64,000 nt of DNA from JABCZZ01 sp964454545 (GCA_964454545.1 CAYVTI010000002.1:30725-94724), one strand, 5' to 3'; counted from the first letter of the stretch, positions 15,583 to 25,566 are shown. Numbers and translations are program-made. The notes: generated from the letters alone by a model not told the origin.

Positions 15583-17598
15583 ATGAAAAATGCATCGATG
15601 AAAGCAGAAACCATGTCAGAGGCTTTGGCCCCGCATCAGGAAATGGCAAACGCCATACGCGCGCTGGCGATGGATGCGGTGGAAAAGGCCAATTCCGGCC
15701 ATCCCGGCATGCCGATGGGCATGGCGGATGTGGCAACCGTGCTTTTCCGCGATTTCCTCAAATTCGATCCGAAAAACCCGCGCTGGACGGATCGTGATCG
15801 CTTTGTGCTTTCCGCTGGTCATGGCTCGATGCTGATCTACGCGCTCCTCTATCTCACCGGCTATGAGGACGTGACGATTGAGGATCTCAGGAAGTTCCGC
15901 CAGCTTGGGGCGAAGACCGCAGGCCATCCGGAATACGGCCACGCAAGCGGCATAGAGACGACCACCGGCCCGCTCGGGCAGGGGCTTGCCAACGCCGTCG
16001 GCATGGCGCTCGCGGAAAGGATGATGGCGGCGCGCTTCGGTGAAATCACCGATCATAAAACTTATGTGATCGTGGGAGACGGCTGTCTGATGGAAGGCAT
16101 ATCGCAGGAAGCGATTTCCCTTGCCGGGCACCTGAAGCTGAACAAATTAATCGCGTTGTTTGACGATAACAGCATATCCATCGACGGGCCCACGAGCCTC
16201 GCGACATCCGAAGATACGATAAAGCGTTTTGAAGCCAGCGGCTGGAATACGATGGCGGTGAACGGGCATAACGAAGCGGAAATAAAGGAAGCTCTTGGCA
16301 AGGCGCAGCATTCCGACAAGCCTGTGCTGATAGCCTGCAAGACTACGATTGCGTTTGGCGCTCCCACCAAGGCAGGCAAAGCCTCAAGCCACGGCTCGCC
16401 GCTCGGCAAGGAGGAAATCGAAGGCGCGCGCGCGAAGCTCGGCTGGAACCACCCGCCGTTTGAAATACCGGAGCGTATCCTTGCAAGCTGGCGGAGCGTG
16501 GGCGAGCGCCGCTCGGCGGCCTACGAGGAATGGAATGCGCGCTATGCCGCCCATCCGTCTGTGGAATTCGAACGCATGCTTTCCGGGAAGCTTCCTTCCG
16601 GCTGGCAGGAAAAACTACAGGAGTTGAAGAAGGCGATTGTTGCAAAGCAGCCTAATGAGGCGACCCGCAAATCGTCCCAGGATGTACTCGAGGTGGTCAA
16701 CCCGCTCATCCCCGAAATAATCGGTGGCTCAGCGGATTTGTCAGGATCAAACAACACCAAGACTAAAACGCTTGGCGTTATTTCTGCGAATGATTTCAGC
16801 GGCCGCTATATCCATTATGGCGTGCGCGAGCATGCGATGGGCGCGGTGATGAACGGGCTTGCGCTGCATGGCAGTTTCATCCCTTACGGCGGCACGTTCC
16901 TCGTGTTCAGCGATTATTGCCGCCCGGCGATACGTCTGGCGGCGCTGATGGGCCTGCGCGTTATTTTCGTCATGACGCATGATTCCATCGGCGTGGGCGA
17001 AGACGGCCCGACGCATCAGCCCATTGAACATCTGGCATCGCTCCGCGCTATTCCCAACCTTCACGTGTTCCGTCCCTGCGATGCGAGTGAAACCGCGGAA
17101 TGCTGGGAGATCGCGATCCAGTCGAAGCATACGCCGTCCGTCCTCTGCCTTACCCGCCAGAACCTGCCGTCGCTGCGCCTTGAATACGCGGCTGAGAATC
17201 TCTGCGAACGCGGCGCGTACGTCATCCGGGATGAGGCGAGGCATATCCGCAGCAACCTGCAGGTGACGCTGGTTGCGACTGGCTCTGAGGTAAGCATCGC
17301 GGTCGAGGCGCAAAAGCTCCTTTCCGCGCAGAATGTGCTTTCACGGGTGGTATCCATGCCGTGCATGGAGATGTTTGATGCCCAGCCGGAATCCTACCGC
17401 AGGAAAGTAATTGAGGACGGTACGATCGTCGTCGCTATTGAAGCGGCGAGCAAATTCGGGTGGGGCAAATATATCGGCGAATACGGCATGTTCATCGGCA
17501 TGGAAGGGTTCGGCGCATCCGGTCCGGCCCCGGATCTTTACAAGCATTTCGGCATCACCGCCGAAGATATCGTGAAGAAGGTGATGGAAAGAATATGA
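15583..17598 (+). CDS. tkt: Transketolase
   Basis: A thiamine-diphosphate enzyme of the pentose phosphate pathway that moves two-carbon units between sugar phosphates. The 671-residue length is standard. Visible motifs are ANSGHPGMPMGMADV near residue 38, GPLGQGLANAVGMA, the TPP-binding GDGCLMEGISQEA, YGVREHAMGAVMNG with the catalytic Glu, and DSIGVGEDGPTHQPIEH. Three in-frame ATGs lie near the start (15583, 15598, 15613). The stop overlaps gap as ATGA. Confidence 0.95.
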   Translation: MKNASMKAETMSEALAPHQEMANAIRALAMDAVEKANSGHPGMPMGMADVATVLFRDFLKFDPKNPRWTDRDRFVLSAGHGSMLIYALLYLTGYEDVTIEDLRKFRQLGAKTAGHPEYGHASGIETTTGPLGQGLANAVGMALAERMMAARFGEITDHKTYVIVGDGCLMEGISQEAISLAGHLKLNKLIALFDDNSISIDGPTSLATSEDTIKRFEASGWNTMAVNGHNEAEIKEALGKAQHSDKPVLIACKTTIAFGAPTKAGKASSHGSPLGKEEIEGARAKLGWNHPPFEIPERILASWRSVGERRSAAYEEWNARYAAHPSVEFERMLSGKLPSGWQEKLQELKKAIVAKQPNEATRKSSQDVLEVVNPLIPEIIGGSADLSGSNNTKTKTLGVISANDFSGRYIHYGVREHAMGAVMNGLALHGSFIPYGGTFLVFSDYCRPAIRLAALMGLRVIFVMTHDSIGVGEDGPTHQPIEHLASLRAIPNLHVFRPCDASETAECWEIAIQSKHTPSVLCLTRQNLPSLRLEYAAENLCERGAYVIRDEARHIRSNLQVTLVATGSEVSIAVEAQKLLSAQNVLSRVVSMPCMEMFDAQPESYRRKVIEDGTIVVAIEAASKFGWGKYIGEYGMFIGMEGFGASGPAPDLYKHFGITAEDIVKKVMERI

Positions 17599-18596
17599 CG
17601 ATAAGAGTTGCAATTAACGGGCTGGGGCGCATCGGCAGGTGCGTCATCCGGGCGTTGGTTGAAACCGGGCGCAAGGATATCGAGATAGTAGCCGTCAATG
17701 GCCCTGCGCCAGTGGAAACACATGTGCATTTGCTGAAATACGACTCGGTGCATGGCGCTTTTCGCGGTGGAGTGAAGGCTTCCGGCAATGGCATCGATGT
17801 TGGCCGCGGTGTGATACGGCTCACGCATGAAAAGGATATTGCTAAACTTGACTGGTCGGGTGTGGATGTCGTCCTGGAATGCTCCGGCAAATTCACCAAG
17901 CGTGCTGACGCTGCCCGGCATCTTGCGTGCGGCGCGAAGCGGGTGCTGGTTTCCGCGCCTTCGCCCGATGCGGACTCCACAATCGTGTATGGAGTCAACA
18001 ATCATGCATTCAGGCCTGAGCATCAGGTAGTCTCTGTTGGATCATGCACGACCAACTGCCTCGCGCCCGTAGCGCGGGTGCTCCACAATGCCGTGGGCAT
18101 TGAGAGTGGCTTCATGACCACGATTCACTCTTACACCGGCGATCAGAATCTGGTGGACGGCAGCCACAAGGATCTGCGCCGCGCGCGCGCCGCCACCATG
18201 TCGATGGTGCCGACGTCTACGGGCGCGGCCAAGGCTATCGGTCTCGTGCTTCCGGAGCTGGAAGGAAGGCTTGGGGGCACTGCCATCCGCGTGCCGACGC
18301 CGAATGTTTCGCTCGTCGATCTCACGTTCCAGAGCGCAAAAGACACAAGCAGGGACGAAATAAACAAAGCGATAGCGGAAGCGGCGCAGGGCGCGCTGAA
18401 AGGCGTGCTTGCCACGTGCGATGAACCGCTGGTTTCGGTTGATTTCAATCATCACCCGGCAAGCTCGATCTTCGACCTTACTGGCACGTATGTTACGGGA
18501 AAACGTTTTTGTCGCGTAAGTTCGTGGTATGATAATGAATGGGGATTTTCCTGCCGCATGCTGGACGTGGCGAAGTTAGTGGCCAGTGATCAGTGA
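17595..18596 (+). CDS. gap: Glyceraldehyde-3-phosphate dehydrogenase, type I
   Basis: Converts glyceraldehyde 3-phosphate to 1,3-bisphosphoglycerate. The 333-residue protein opens MTIRVAINGLGRIGR and has the catalytic Cys151 in SCTTNCLAP, the His in HSYTGDQ, and SWYDNEWGFS near the C-terminus. The start is the ATG at 17595, which overlaps the tkt stop. The last codons lie in a small direct repeat (CAGTGATCAGTGATC), giving the unusual tail VASDQ. Followed by structured spacer and pgk. Confidence 0.95.
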   Translation: MTIRVAINGLGRIGRCVIRALVETGRKDIEIVAVNGPAPVETHVHLLKYDSVHGAFRGGVKASGNGIDVGRGVIRLTHEKDIAKLDWSGVDVVLECSGKFTKRADAARHLACGAKRVLVSAPSPDADSTIVYGVNNHAFRPEHQVVSVGSCTTNCLAPVARVLHNAVGIESGFMTTIHSYTGDQNLVDGSHKDLRRARAATMSMVPTSTGAAKAIGLVLPELEGRLGGTAIRVPTPNVSLVDLTFQSAKDTSRDEINKAIAEAAQGALKGVLATCDEPLVSVDFNHHPASSIFDLTGTYVTGKRFCRVSSWYDNEWGFSCRMLDVAKLVASDQ

Positions 18597-18628
18597 TCGG
18601 TGGCTGGAAATTGCTTGGGTACAGGGAG

Positions 18629-18709
18629 GAGGCCAGCTACTCAAGAGCAGCTGGACGGCGGCCTCGCAGGGGAGATTTTACGAAGTAAAATCGGGGGCAG
18701 CGTGCCCCC
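18629..18709 (+). promoter_or_regulatory. Three stacked hairpins in the gap-pgk spacer
   Basis: GAGGCC (18629-18634) can pair GGCCTC (18660-18665), with a nested or competing AGCT/AGCT stem. Directly after lie GATTTTAC/GTAAAATC (18674-18692, loop GAA) and GGGGGCA/TGCCCCC (18693-18709, loop GCG). No long T-run follows, so these are not clear terminators. They end 16 bases before pgk and may stabilise or attenuate the message. Confidence 0.5.
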
Positions 18710-18725
18710 TATAAAAGGTTAACCG

Positions 18726-19958
18726 ATGTCTAAAAAATTTCCTACGCTTGGCGACATCAACATAAAGGATAAACGCGTCGTCGTGCGCATGGATCTCAAT
18801 GTGCCCATGGTGGCGGGCAGGGTGACGGATAATACAAGGATTGTAAGGCTGCTGCCGACGATTCATGAGCTTGTCAGGAAAAAAGCAAAAATCATCATCC
18901 TCTCGCATCTGGGCAGGCCTAAGGGCAGGTTCATCACAGACCTGTCGCTTGCGCCGCTGGTGGACGCGCTTGCCAGCGTGCTTCCCGGCGTTACCATCAG
19001 GTTCGGCGTTGATTGCATCGGCAAGGCGGCGGAAGACGCTGTAAAGAATCTGAAATCCGGGGAAATATTGCTGCTTGAGAATCTTCGCTTTCACGCGGGC
19101 GAAGAGGAAAACGATCCGGAATTCTCAAAGGCGCTCGCGAGTCTTGGCGACATCTACGTAAACGATGCGTTCTCCAGTTCGCACCGCGCCCATGCTTCTG
19201 TCGTAGGGATTACAAAGCACCTGCCGTTTGCAGCGGGCAGGTTGATGGAGGAAGAGCTCGATAATATCGAAAAGTTTTTCGGCAAAGTGGAGCGTCCTTT
19301 CACCGCCATCGTCGGCGGGGCGAAAGTATCGACCAAGCTTGAGCTTCTCGAGAGCCTTATTGCGAAAGTGGATAGCCTCATCATTGGCGGCGCGATGGCC
19401 AATACCTTCCTTTTTGCGCAAGGATTGAATGTCGGAAAATCGTTGTGTGAGGAGGACCTCAAGGATACGGCAAAACGCATTCTCGCAGACGCAAAGAAGA
19501 GAGGCTGCGCGATCCATCTGCCCAGGGACGCTGTCGTTGCGGAGAATTTCGCCGCGCATGCGGCCAGCGAAGTGGTAAGTGTCAGCGAGATTCCCCAAAA
19601 TGCGATGATTCTCGATATCGGGCCGGAAACGCTGAATTATTTTTCCGGAGTAATGCATGACACCAAGACATTGATCTGGAACGGGCCGCTAGGTGCCTTT
19701 GAAACCAATCCGTTTGACGTTTCCACCGTGAGTCTTGCGCGTGTCGTTGCCGCGCTTACCCGCAAGGGCAGGCTGAAAAGCGTGGCGGGCGGGGGGGATA
19801 CGGTTGCGGCGATGACCTACTCAGGCCTTGCCGGAAGCTTCAGCTACCTTTCCACCGCGGGCGGCGCGTTCCTTGAATGGCTCGAGGGCAAGATGCTGCC
19901 GGGGGTGGAAGCTTTGCAAAACAATAAAGTAGCTGCATCCGCGAAGAAAATCGTATAG
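18726..19958 (+). CDS. pgk: Phosphoglycerate kinase
   Basis: Makes ATP and 3-phosphoglycerate. The 410-residue protein shows RVVVRMDLNVPMVAGRVTDNTRI, ILSHLGRPKGR, LLENLRFHAGEEEND, the substrate/nucleotide loop NGPLGAFE and the C-terminal VAGGGDTVAAM. AAGG lies seven bases before the ATG. It is separated from gap by 129 bases of strongly folding RNA, so it may be partly independently controlled. Together with tkt and gap it forms a central carbon cluster, often found with fba, which is absent here. Confidence 0.95.
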   Translation: MSKKFPTLGDINIKDKRVVVRMDLNVPMVAGRVTDNTRIVRLLPTIHELVRKKAKIIILSHLGRPKGRFITDLSLAPLVDALASVLPGVTIRFGVDCIGKAAEDAVKNLKSGEILLLENLRFHAGEEENDPEFSKALASLGDIYVNDAFSSSHRAHASVVGITKHLPFAAGRLMEEELDNIEKFFGKVERPFTAIVGGAKVSTKLELLESLIAKVDSLIIGGAMANTFLFAQGLNVGKSLCEEDLKDTAKRILADAKKRGCAIHLPRDAVVAENFAAHAASEVVSVSEIPQNAMILDIGPETLNYFSGVMHDTKTLIWNGPLGAFETNPFDVSTVSLARVVAALTRKGRLKSVAGGGDTVAAMTYSGLAGSFSYLSTAGGAFLEWLEGKMLPGVEALQNNKVAASAKKIV

Positions 19959-19977
19959 CAATAAGTATCATAAGGAG

Positions 19978-20060
19978 GTGGGTAGAGTTGAGAGTTTAGA
20001 GTTGAGCGAAGCGCACCGTTTTCTGCCACTCCACTCTCAATTCTATCCACTCAACTCTCT
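19978..20060. repeat. Inverted repeat upstream of the RND permease
   Basis: The left arm has TAGAGTTGAG twice (19982 and 19996); the right arm holds their inverted copies (ACTCTCAATTCTA, then ACTCAACTCTCT). The arms flank a short GC-containing loop. It has the same plan as the elements at 11186 and 62295 but a different sequence. It ends 11 bases before the RND start, and no ribosome-binding site is visible between. Confidence 0.75.
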
Positions 20061-20071
20061 GGTTTTACTTA

Positions 20072-23000
20072 ATGAACCCATCGCGAATATTCATATTACG
20101 CCCCATCGCCACATCGCTCCTGATGCTGGCCATCCTGCTTTCCGGCGCGTTCTCCTATAACCTGCTGCCGCTTTCCGCTTTGCCGGAGGTGGATTATCCC
20201 ACCATCGAGGTGGTGACGCTTTATCCGGGCGCAAGCCCCGACGTGATGACCTCGTCCATCACCGCGCCGCTTGAAGCGCAGTTTGGCCAGGTGCCGGGGC
20301 TTAACCAGATGTCTTCCACCAGTTCCGGCGGCGCATCGGTCATCACCCTGCAGTTCAGCCTCAATCTGAGCCTTGATGTTGCAGAGCAGGAAGTGCAGGC
20401 GGCAATTAACGCGGCAAGCTCTTTTCTGCCAACGGATCTTCCGTCTCCGCCCATTTATAATAAGGTAAATCCCGCTGATGCGCCGATAGTCACGCTTGCC
20501 ATCACCTCCAAAACCCTTCCCCTGCCCAAGGTCGAGGATCTGGCGGATACGCGGCTTGCGCAGAAAATATCCCAGCTGCCGGGCGTAGGGCTGGTGAGCA
20601 TCAGCGGCGGCCAGCGTCCGGCGGTGCGCATCCGCGTCAATCCCCTGGCGCTTGGCGCCTATGGACTTGATCTGGAGACGCTCCGGACATCGATTGCGAA
20701 CGCCAACGTCAATACGCCCAAGGGTAGTTTCGACGGGTCGACCCGCTCTTCAACCGTGGACGCGAACGACCAGATATCTTCCGCCGAAGAATACAGCCAT
20801 CTTATCGTGGGATATAAGAACAACGCGCCTATCCGGGTGAGCGATATCGCCGATGTGGTGGAAGGCGCGGAGAACACCAAGCTCGGCGCATGGGAGAACG
20901 CAACGCCTGCCATTATCCTCAATATTCAGCGCCAGCCGGGCGCTAATGTCATTGCCGTGGCCGACCGCATCAAGCAACTGCTGCCAGCGCTCAAGGCGAC
21001 GCTGCCTGCTGCCATGGACGTTGAATTCCTGACCGACCGGACGGTGACGATTCGCGCTTCGGTGAATGACGTACAGTTCGAGCTGATGCTTTCAGTCGCG
21101 CTGGTGGTCATGGTAATATTCCTGTTCCTGCGTAACGTCCCGGCGACCCTCATCCCTGCGGTGACCGTGCCGATTTCGCTCATAGGCACGTTCGGCATCA
21201 TGTATCTGGCCGGGTTCAGTATCAATAACCTCACGCTCATGGCGCTGACCATCGCCACCGGCTTCGTGGTCGACGATGCCATCGTGATGATCGAAAATAT
21301 ATCACGTTACATCGAAGAGGGCATGAGCCCGCTCGATGCGGCGCTCGAGGGATCGCGGCAAATCGGGTTCACGATCATTTCGCTGACCTTTTCGCTCATC
21401 GCCGTGCTTATCCCGCTCCTCTTCATGGGGGACGTGGTGGGGAGACTTTTCCATGAGTTTGCGATAACTCTCGCCGTCTCGATACTGATTTCCGCCGTGG
21501 TGTCGCTGACCCTCACTCCCATGATGTGTGCGAAGCTCCTGCGCCATGTGCCGGAAGAGCAACAGGGCAAATTCTACCATAAGACAGGTGAGTGGTTTGA
21601 CCGCATCATCCACCGCTACGGTACGATGCTGAACTGGGTGCTGGACCGGGAGCGGGCGACCCTTGCCGTTGCGGCTGCAACGATTGTTTTCACAATCCTG
21701 CTCTACGTGTTTATTTCCAAGAGCTTCTTCCCGCTGCAGGATACGGGCGCCATCTCAGGCATCACGCAGGCGCCGGAAACGGTATCGTATGAGGAGATGG
21801 CAGCGCGCCAGATGGCGGTTGCAGATGTCATCCTGCAGGATAAGGATGTGGAAAGCCTGTCGTCTTTCATCGGCGTGGATGGGACGAATACGACCCTAAA
21901 CAGCGGGCGCATGCTGATTAATCTCAAGGAGCACGGCAAACGTGATGATGTCGCCACCATCATGAAACGCCTGCAGAAGAGTCTTGAGAAAGTAAACGGC
22001 ATCACGCTCTACATGCAGCCGGTGCAGGACATCACCATAGAAAGCCGGGTGAGCCGCACGCAGTACCAGTTCAGCGTGGAAGATCCGAATCCGCAGGAAT
22101 TAAGCGCTTATGTGCCGAAACTTGTGGACGCTCTCGAAAAACTGCCTGCGCTTTCCGATGTGGCAAGCGATCTGCAGGATCACGGGCTGCAGGTCTATGT
22201 CCAGCTCGACCGCGCCACCGCCATGCGGCTTGGGATTACGGCGGCGGCTATTGACAACGCGCTTTATGACGCGTTCGGGCAGCGCCTGGTGTCGACCATC
22301 TTCACCCAGTCCAACCAGTACCGCGTGGTGCTGGAAGTAAAGCCGGAATTCCAGAAGGGGCCGCTTTCCCTTGATAAAATCTACCTGCCTGCAACCGGTG
22401 GAAAGACCGTGCCGCTTTCCGTGGTGGCAAAGTTCGCGGAGGGCGAAGCGCCGCTTGTCATCAACCATCTCGGCCAGTTTCCGTCCGCGACTATTTCCTT
22501 CAATCTTGCAGGCAAGGCTTCCATCGGGGATGCGGTGAATGCCATCCGCAAGACGGAGAAGGAACTGAACCTGCCTTCCAGCCTGCAGACCAGCTTCCAG
22601 GGCGCGGCGCTTGCGTTCCAGGCGTCGCTTGTCAATACGGTGCTGCTCATCATCGCGGCGATCATCACCATGTATATTGTGCTGGGAGTCCTCTATGAGA
22701 GCTACATCCATCCGGTGACCATCCTCTCGACGCTGCCTTCCGCAGGTGTTGGCGCGCTGCTCGCCCTTTCCATCTCGGGAATGCCGCTTGGCATCATCGG
22801 CATCATCGGCATCATCCTCCTGATTGGCATTGTGAAAAAGAACGCGATCATGATTATCGACTTCGCGCTCGATGCCGAGCGCGAACAGGGCATGTCCCCG
22901 CGTGACGCCATCTATCAGGCATGCCTGCTGCGCTTCCGTCCCATCCTCATGACCACCATGTCGGCGCTGCTTGGTGCGCTTCCGCTCATGCTGGGTTCCG

Positions 23001-23164
23001 GGGTGGGTTCCGAACTGCGCCACCCGTTGGGCATTACGATGGTGGGCGGACTGGTGTTTTCCCAGTTTATTACCCTGTTTACCACGCCGGTGATCTATCT
23101 CTTCTTCGAAAGGCTTGCGAGAGCGCTGATGGGAAAAGGGCGAGAGGCGGTTTCCACTAGTTGA
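20072..23164 (+). CDS. RND efflux permease (MdtB/MdtC/AcrB-like)
   Basis: An inner-membrane proton-driven pump of 1030 residues. It opens MNPSRIFILRPIATSLLMLAILL, has PLSALPEVDYPTIEV and GASPDVMTSSITAPLE in the first porter region, GFVVDDAIVMIENI in TM4 with the proton-relay Asp pair, and a second TM repeat with GIIGIIGIILLIGIVKKNAIMIIDFA. The motif around FVVDDAIV and length fit the HAE1 group. No periplasmic adaptor or outer-membrane channel gene lies beside it, so it probably pairs with partners elsewhere. Substrates cannot be predicted. Confidence 0.92.
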   Translation: MNPSRIFILRPIATSLLMLAILLSGAFSYNLLPLSALPEVDYPTIEVVTLYPGASPDVMTSSITAPLEAQFGQVPGLNQMSSTSSGGASVITLQFSLNLSLDVAEQEVQAAINAASSFLPTDLPSPPIYNKVNPADAPIVTLAITSKTLPLPKVEDLADTRLAQKISQLPGVGLVSISGGQRPAVRIRVNPLALGAYGLDLETLRTSIANANVNTPKGSFDGSTRSSTVDANDQISSAEEYSHLIVGYKNNAPIRVSDIADVVEGAENTKLGAWENATPAIILNIQRQPGANVIAVADRIKQLLPALKATLPAAMDVEFLTDRTVTIRASVNDVQFELMLSVALVVMVIFLFLRNVPATLIPAVTVPISLIGTFGIMYLAGFSINNLTLMALTIATGFVVDDAIVMIENISRYIEEGMSPLDAALEGSRQIGFTIISLTFSLIAVLIPLLFMGDVVGRLFHEFAITLAVSILISAVVSLTLTPMMCAKLLRHVPEEQQGKFYHKTGEWFDRIIHRYGTMLNWVLDRERATLAVAAATIVFTILLYVFISKSFFPLQDTGAISGITQAPETVSYEEMAARQMAVADVILQDKDVESLSSFIGVDGTNTTLNSGRMLINLKEHGKRDDVATIMKRLQKSLEKVNGITLYMQPVQDITIESRVSRTQYQFSVEDPNPQELSAYVPKLVDALEKLPALSDVASDLQDHGLQVYVQLDRATAMRLGITAAAIDNALYDAFGQRLVSTIFTQSNQYRVVLEVKPEFQKGPLSLDKIYLPATGGKTVPLSVVAKFAEGEAPLVINHLGQFPSATISFNLAGKASIGDAVNAIRKTEKELNLPSSLQTSFQGAALAFQASLVNTVLLIIAAIITMYIVLGVLYESYIHPVTILSTLPSAGVGALLALSISGMPLGIIGIIGIILLIGIVKKNAIMIIDFALDAEREQGMSPRDAIYQACLLRFRPILMTTMSALLGALPLMLGSGVGSELRHPLGITMVGGLVFSQFITLFTTPVIYLFFERLARALMGKGREAVSTS

Positions 23165-23226
23165 TTGACGTATTGCGAGAGTTAGATTAGTTATTCTGAA
23201 ACATCGCGAAATTCTGGGAACGTCTG

Positions 23227-24237
23227 ATGCTCGAAATACTGAATAATCCGGTGGTTGTCACCGTAGGCAAGATACTCATCGTCGTGCTGCCTCTTATTAT
23301 CGCCATGGCGCTGCTCACTCTCATCGAACGCAAGGTGATAGGCGCGATGCAGCTGCGCAAGGGGCCGAACGTAGTGGGGTTCCTGGGGATTCTGCAGCCG
23401 TTTGCCGACGGTATCAAGCTGATGTTCAAGGAAACCATTCTGCCCACGCGGGCGAACAAGATTATTTTTATCATCTCCCCGATGCTTACCTTCATGCTGG
23501 CGCTCTTGGGCTGGGCGGTGATCCCGCTCTCTCCCACCTTCGTCATCGCCAATATCAATGTGGGCGTTCTGTACCTGTTCGCGATTTCGTCGCTCGGGAT
23601 TTACGGCATCATCATGGCGGGCTGGGCGAGCAATTCCAAATACGCGTTCCTGGGCGCGATCAGGAGCGCCGCGCAAATGGTTTCCTATGAAGTGTCCATC
23701 GGCTTCGTGATCGTGACCGTGCTCATCATGGTGGGATCGCTCAACCTCACTGACATCGTCAATGCCCAGAAGGGCGGCTTCACCCACTGGCATGCGTGCG
23801 GCCTCCTGTTCCCGATGTTCATCGTCTTTTTCATCTCGGCGCTGGCCGAAACCAACCGTCATCCCTTTGATCTCCCTGAAGCCGAAGGCGAACTGGTTGC
23901 GGGTTATAACGTGGAATATTCCTCGATGACGTTCGGCCTCTTTTTCCTCGGCGAATACGTCAACATGATCATGATGAGCGGTATGACCAGCATATTGTTC
24001 CTGGGCGGCTGGTGGTCCCCGGTCAACAGCACGCTTTTCAATGCGATACCCGGCGTATTATGGTTTGTGCTCAAGATAGCCCTGCTGCTCTTCGTATTCA
24101 TCTGGGTGCGCGCTACTTTGCCGCGCTACCGTTACGATCAGCTCATGCGCCTCGGTTGGAAAGTGTTCTTGCCGGTCTCGCTGCTCTGGGTAGTGATCGT
24201 TTCCGGGTACGTGGTCTATGGGCATCATCAAATATAA
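23227..24237 (+). CDS. nuoH: NADH-quinone oxidoreductase subunit H
   Basis: A membrane subunit of complex I near the quinone site, 336 residues with eight or nine helices. Motifs include ERKVIGAMQLRKGPNVVG, GILQPFADGIKLMFKE, MVSYEVSIGF, and ETNRHPFDLPEAEGELVAGYNVEYSSM. Orphaned from nuoA-G: upstream is the RND permease. In most alphaproteobacteria nuoI follows at once; here dedA and a methyltransferase gene lie between, and nuoJ does not follow nuoI. Confidence 0.95.
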   Translation: MLEILNNPVVVTVGKILIVVLPLIIAMALLTLIERKVIGAMQLRKGPNVVGFLGILQPFADGIKLMFKETILPTRANKIIFIISPMLTFMLALLGWAVIPLSPTFVIANINVGVLYLFAISSLGIYGIIMAGWASNSKYAFLGAIRSAAQMVSYEVSIGFVIVTVLIMVGSLNLTDIVNAQKGGFTHWHACGLLFPMFIVFFISALAETNRHPFDLPEAEGELVAGYNVEYSSMTFGLFFLGEYVNMIMMSGMTSILFLGGWWSPVNSTLFNAIPGVLWFVLKIALLLFVFIWVRATLPRYRYDQLMRLGWKVFLPVSLLWVVIVSGYVVYGHHQI

Positions 24238-24255
24238 TTCTAAAGGAAACGGGCA

Positions 24256-24861
24256 TTGGAACAGATAGCCGAGTGGCTGGTCGACATTATTAATACGGTA
24301 GGTTATCCGGGCGTGTTCATCGCCATGTTTCTGGGCAATGCACTGGTGCCTATTCCGGTGGAAGTGGTAATGATTCCGGCAGGTTACCTTGTCCAGCAGG
24401 GCAAGATGCATTTTGCGCTGTTGATGCTTTCTGGGATCGCGGGAGATATCGGCGGTTCGCTGTTTTCCTATTATGTCGCGCTGCATTTTGGGCGCAGGGT
24501 GGTGCTCGCGTTCGGCAAGTATTTCTTTTTCGATGAGCATAAGCTTGCCCTGCTTGAAAAATTTTTTGCGAGCCACGGAGAGATATCGACGCTGACGGGC
24601 AGGCTGGTGCCGGGCCTGCGCCATTTCATGGCGTTTCCTGCCGGACTTTCGCATATGGACGTAAAGAAATTCATTGCCTATACCGGTATAGGCGGCGGGA
24701 TATGGATGTCCATCCTTGCCTGGCTTGGCTATATCATCGGCGGCCAGAAGGCGCTGATAAAACACTATCTGCGCTATATTACGGGCGGTGTCGTTACGGT
24801 GATGGCGATTGTCATCGTGATTTATGCCATCCGCCACCGCAGGAAAAGAACCAACGAATAA
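24256..24861 (+). CDS. DedA-family membrane protein
   Basis: A 201-residue inner-membrane protein with about five hydrophobic helices and the DedA/VTT signature: NALVPIPVEVVMIPAGYLV, GDIGGSLFSYYVALHFGRR, and TGRLVPGLRHFMAFPAG, including the Arg needed for function in characterised members. DedA proteins move phospholipids such as undecaprenyl phosphate across the membrane. The start is TTG at 24256, preceded by AAAGGAAAC at good spacing. It is 18 bases after nuoH, in the same direction. Confidence 0.88.
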   Translation: MEQIAEWLVDIINTVGYPGVFIAMFLGNALVPIPVEVVMIPAGYLVQQGKMHFALLMLSGIAGDIGGSLFSYYVALHFGRRVVLAFGKYFFFDEHKLALLEKFFASHGEISTLTGRLVPGLRHFMAFPAGLSHMDVKKFIAYTGIGGGIWMSILAWLGYIIGGQKALIKHYLRYITGGVVTVMAIVIVIYAIRHRRKRTNE

Positions 24862-24873
24862 AAAGGAGCGCCA

Positions 24874-25545
24874 TTGAAAGCCGCCTTGGAGCCGCATAGC
24901 ATGTTTCCCTCCAATCTTATCAACAGGAAACTGCGGATGGACGGGCGGGAACTGCTCAGGGAGATTCCGGATACGAGCATCAAAGCCTGCTTCTTCGATC
25001 CCCAGTACCGTGGCGTTTTGGACAAGTTAAGCTATGGCAATGAAGGGGTGAGCCGGGGGCGGAAACGTTCGGCGCTCACGCAGATGGATGAAACCACAAT
25101 TTCCAGGTTTCTTAAAGAAATAGACAGGGTTCTGGTTCCCTCGGGCCACCTGTTCCTGTGGATAGACAAGTTCCATCTGTGCGAAGGAGTGAAGAACTGG
25201 TTTGCACGGACGGATCTGGCGGTTGTCGATCTGATAACCTGGGAGAAACCCGGCATTGGCATGGGGTACCGCAGCAGGAGAAAAAGCGAATACCTGCTGG
25301 TATTGCAGAAAAGGCCGGTCAGGGCCAAGGGCGTATGGAACGTGCACAATATTCCCGATGTCTGGCAGGAAGCGGTGGATACGAAACGCCATCCGCATGC
25401 GAAGCCGGTCGGGTTGCAGGAGGCGCTTATTTATGCGGTTTCAGGTCCGGATGATATCATCCTCGACCCGGCGATGGGCGGTGGTTCGGTATGGGAAGCG
25501 TGCAAAAAGACAGGGCGTTATTTTATTGGCGGCGACATCATATAG
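24874..25545 (+). CDS. Site-specific DNA methyltransferase (N4/N6 type)
   Basis: A 223-residue methyltransferase. It has the catalytic motif IV as DPQY (FFDPQYRGVLDKL, a DPPY variant) near residue 42, and the SAM-binding motif I near the C-terminus, DPAMGGGSVWEACKKTGRYFIGGD, the beta-class order. GLQEALIYAVSGPDDIILDP is typical. No restriction endonuclease gene is adjacent, so it may be a solitary methylase; the target is unknown. The start is TTG at 24874 with AAGGAG five bases before. It sits between dedA and nuoI, an odd place. Confidence 0.82.
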   Translation: MKAALEPHSMFPSNLINRKLRMDGRELLREIPDTSIKACFFDPQYRGVLDKLSYGNEGVSRGRKRSALTQMDETTISRFLKEIDRVLVPSGHLFLWIDKFHLCEGVKNWFARTDLAVVDLITWEKPGIGMGYRSRRKSEYLLVLQKRPVRAKGVWNVHNIPDVWQEAVDTKRHPHAKPVGLQEALIYAVSGPDDIILDPAMGGGSVWEACKKTGRYFIGGDII

Positions 25546-25566
25546 TGCTATATACTCCGCTAGTTG

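Noticed and set aside
22100..23023. 307-codon reverse ORF opposite the RND permease
   Set aside because: Shadow of the RND coding sequence; low hydrophobicity and biased His/Arg content.
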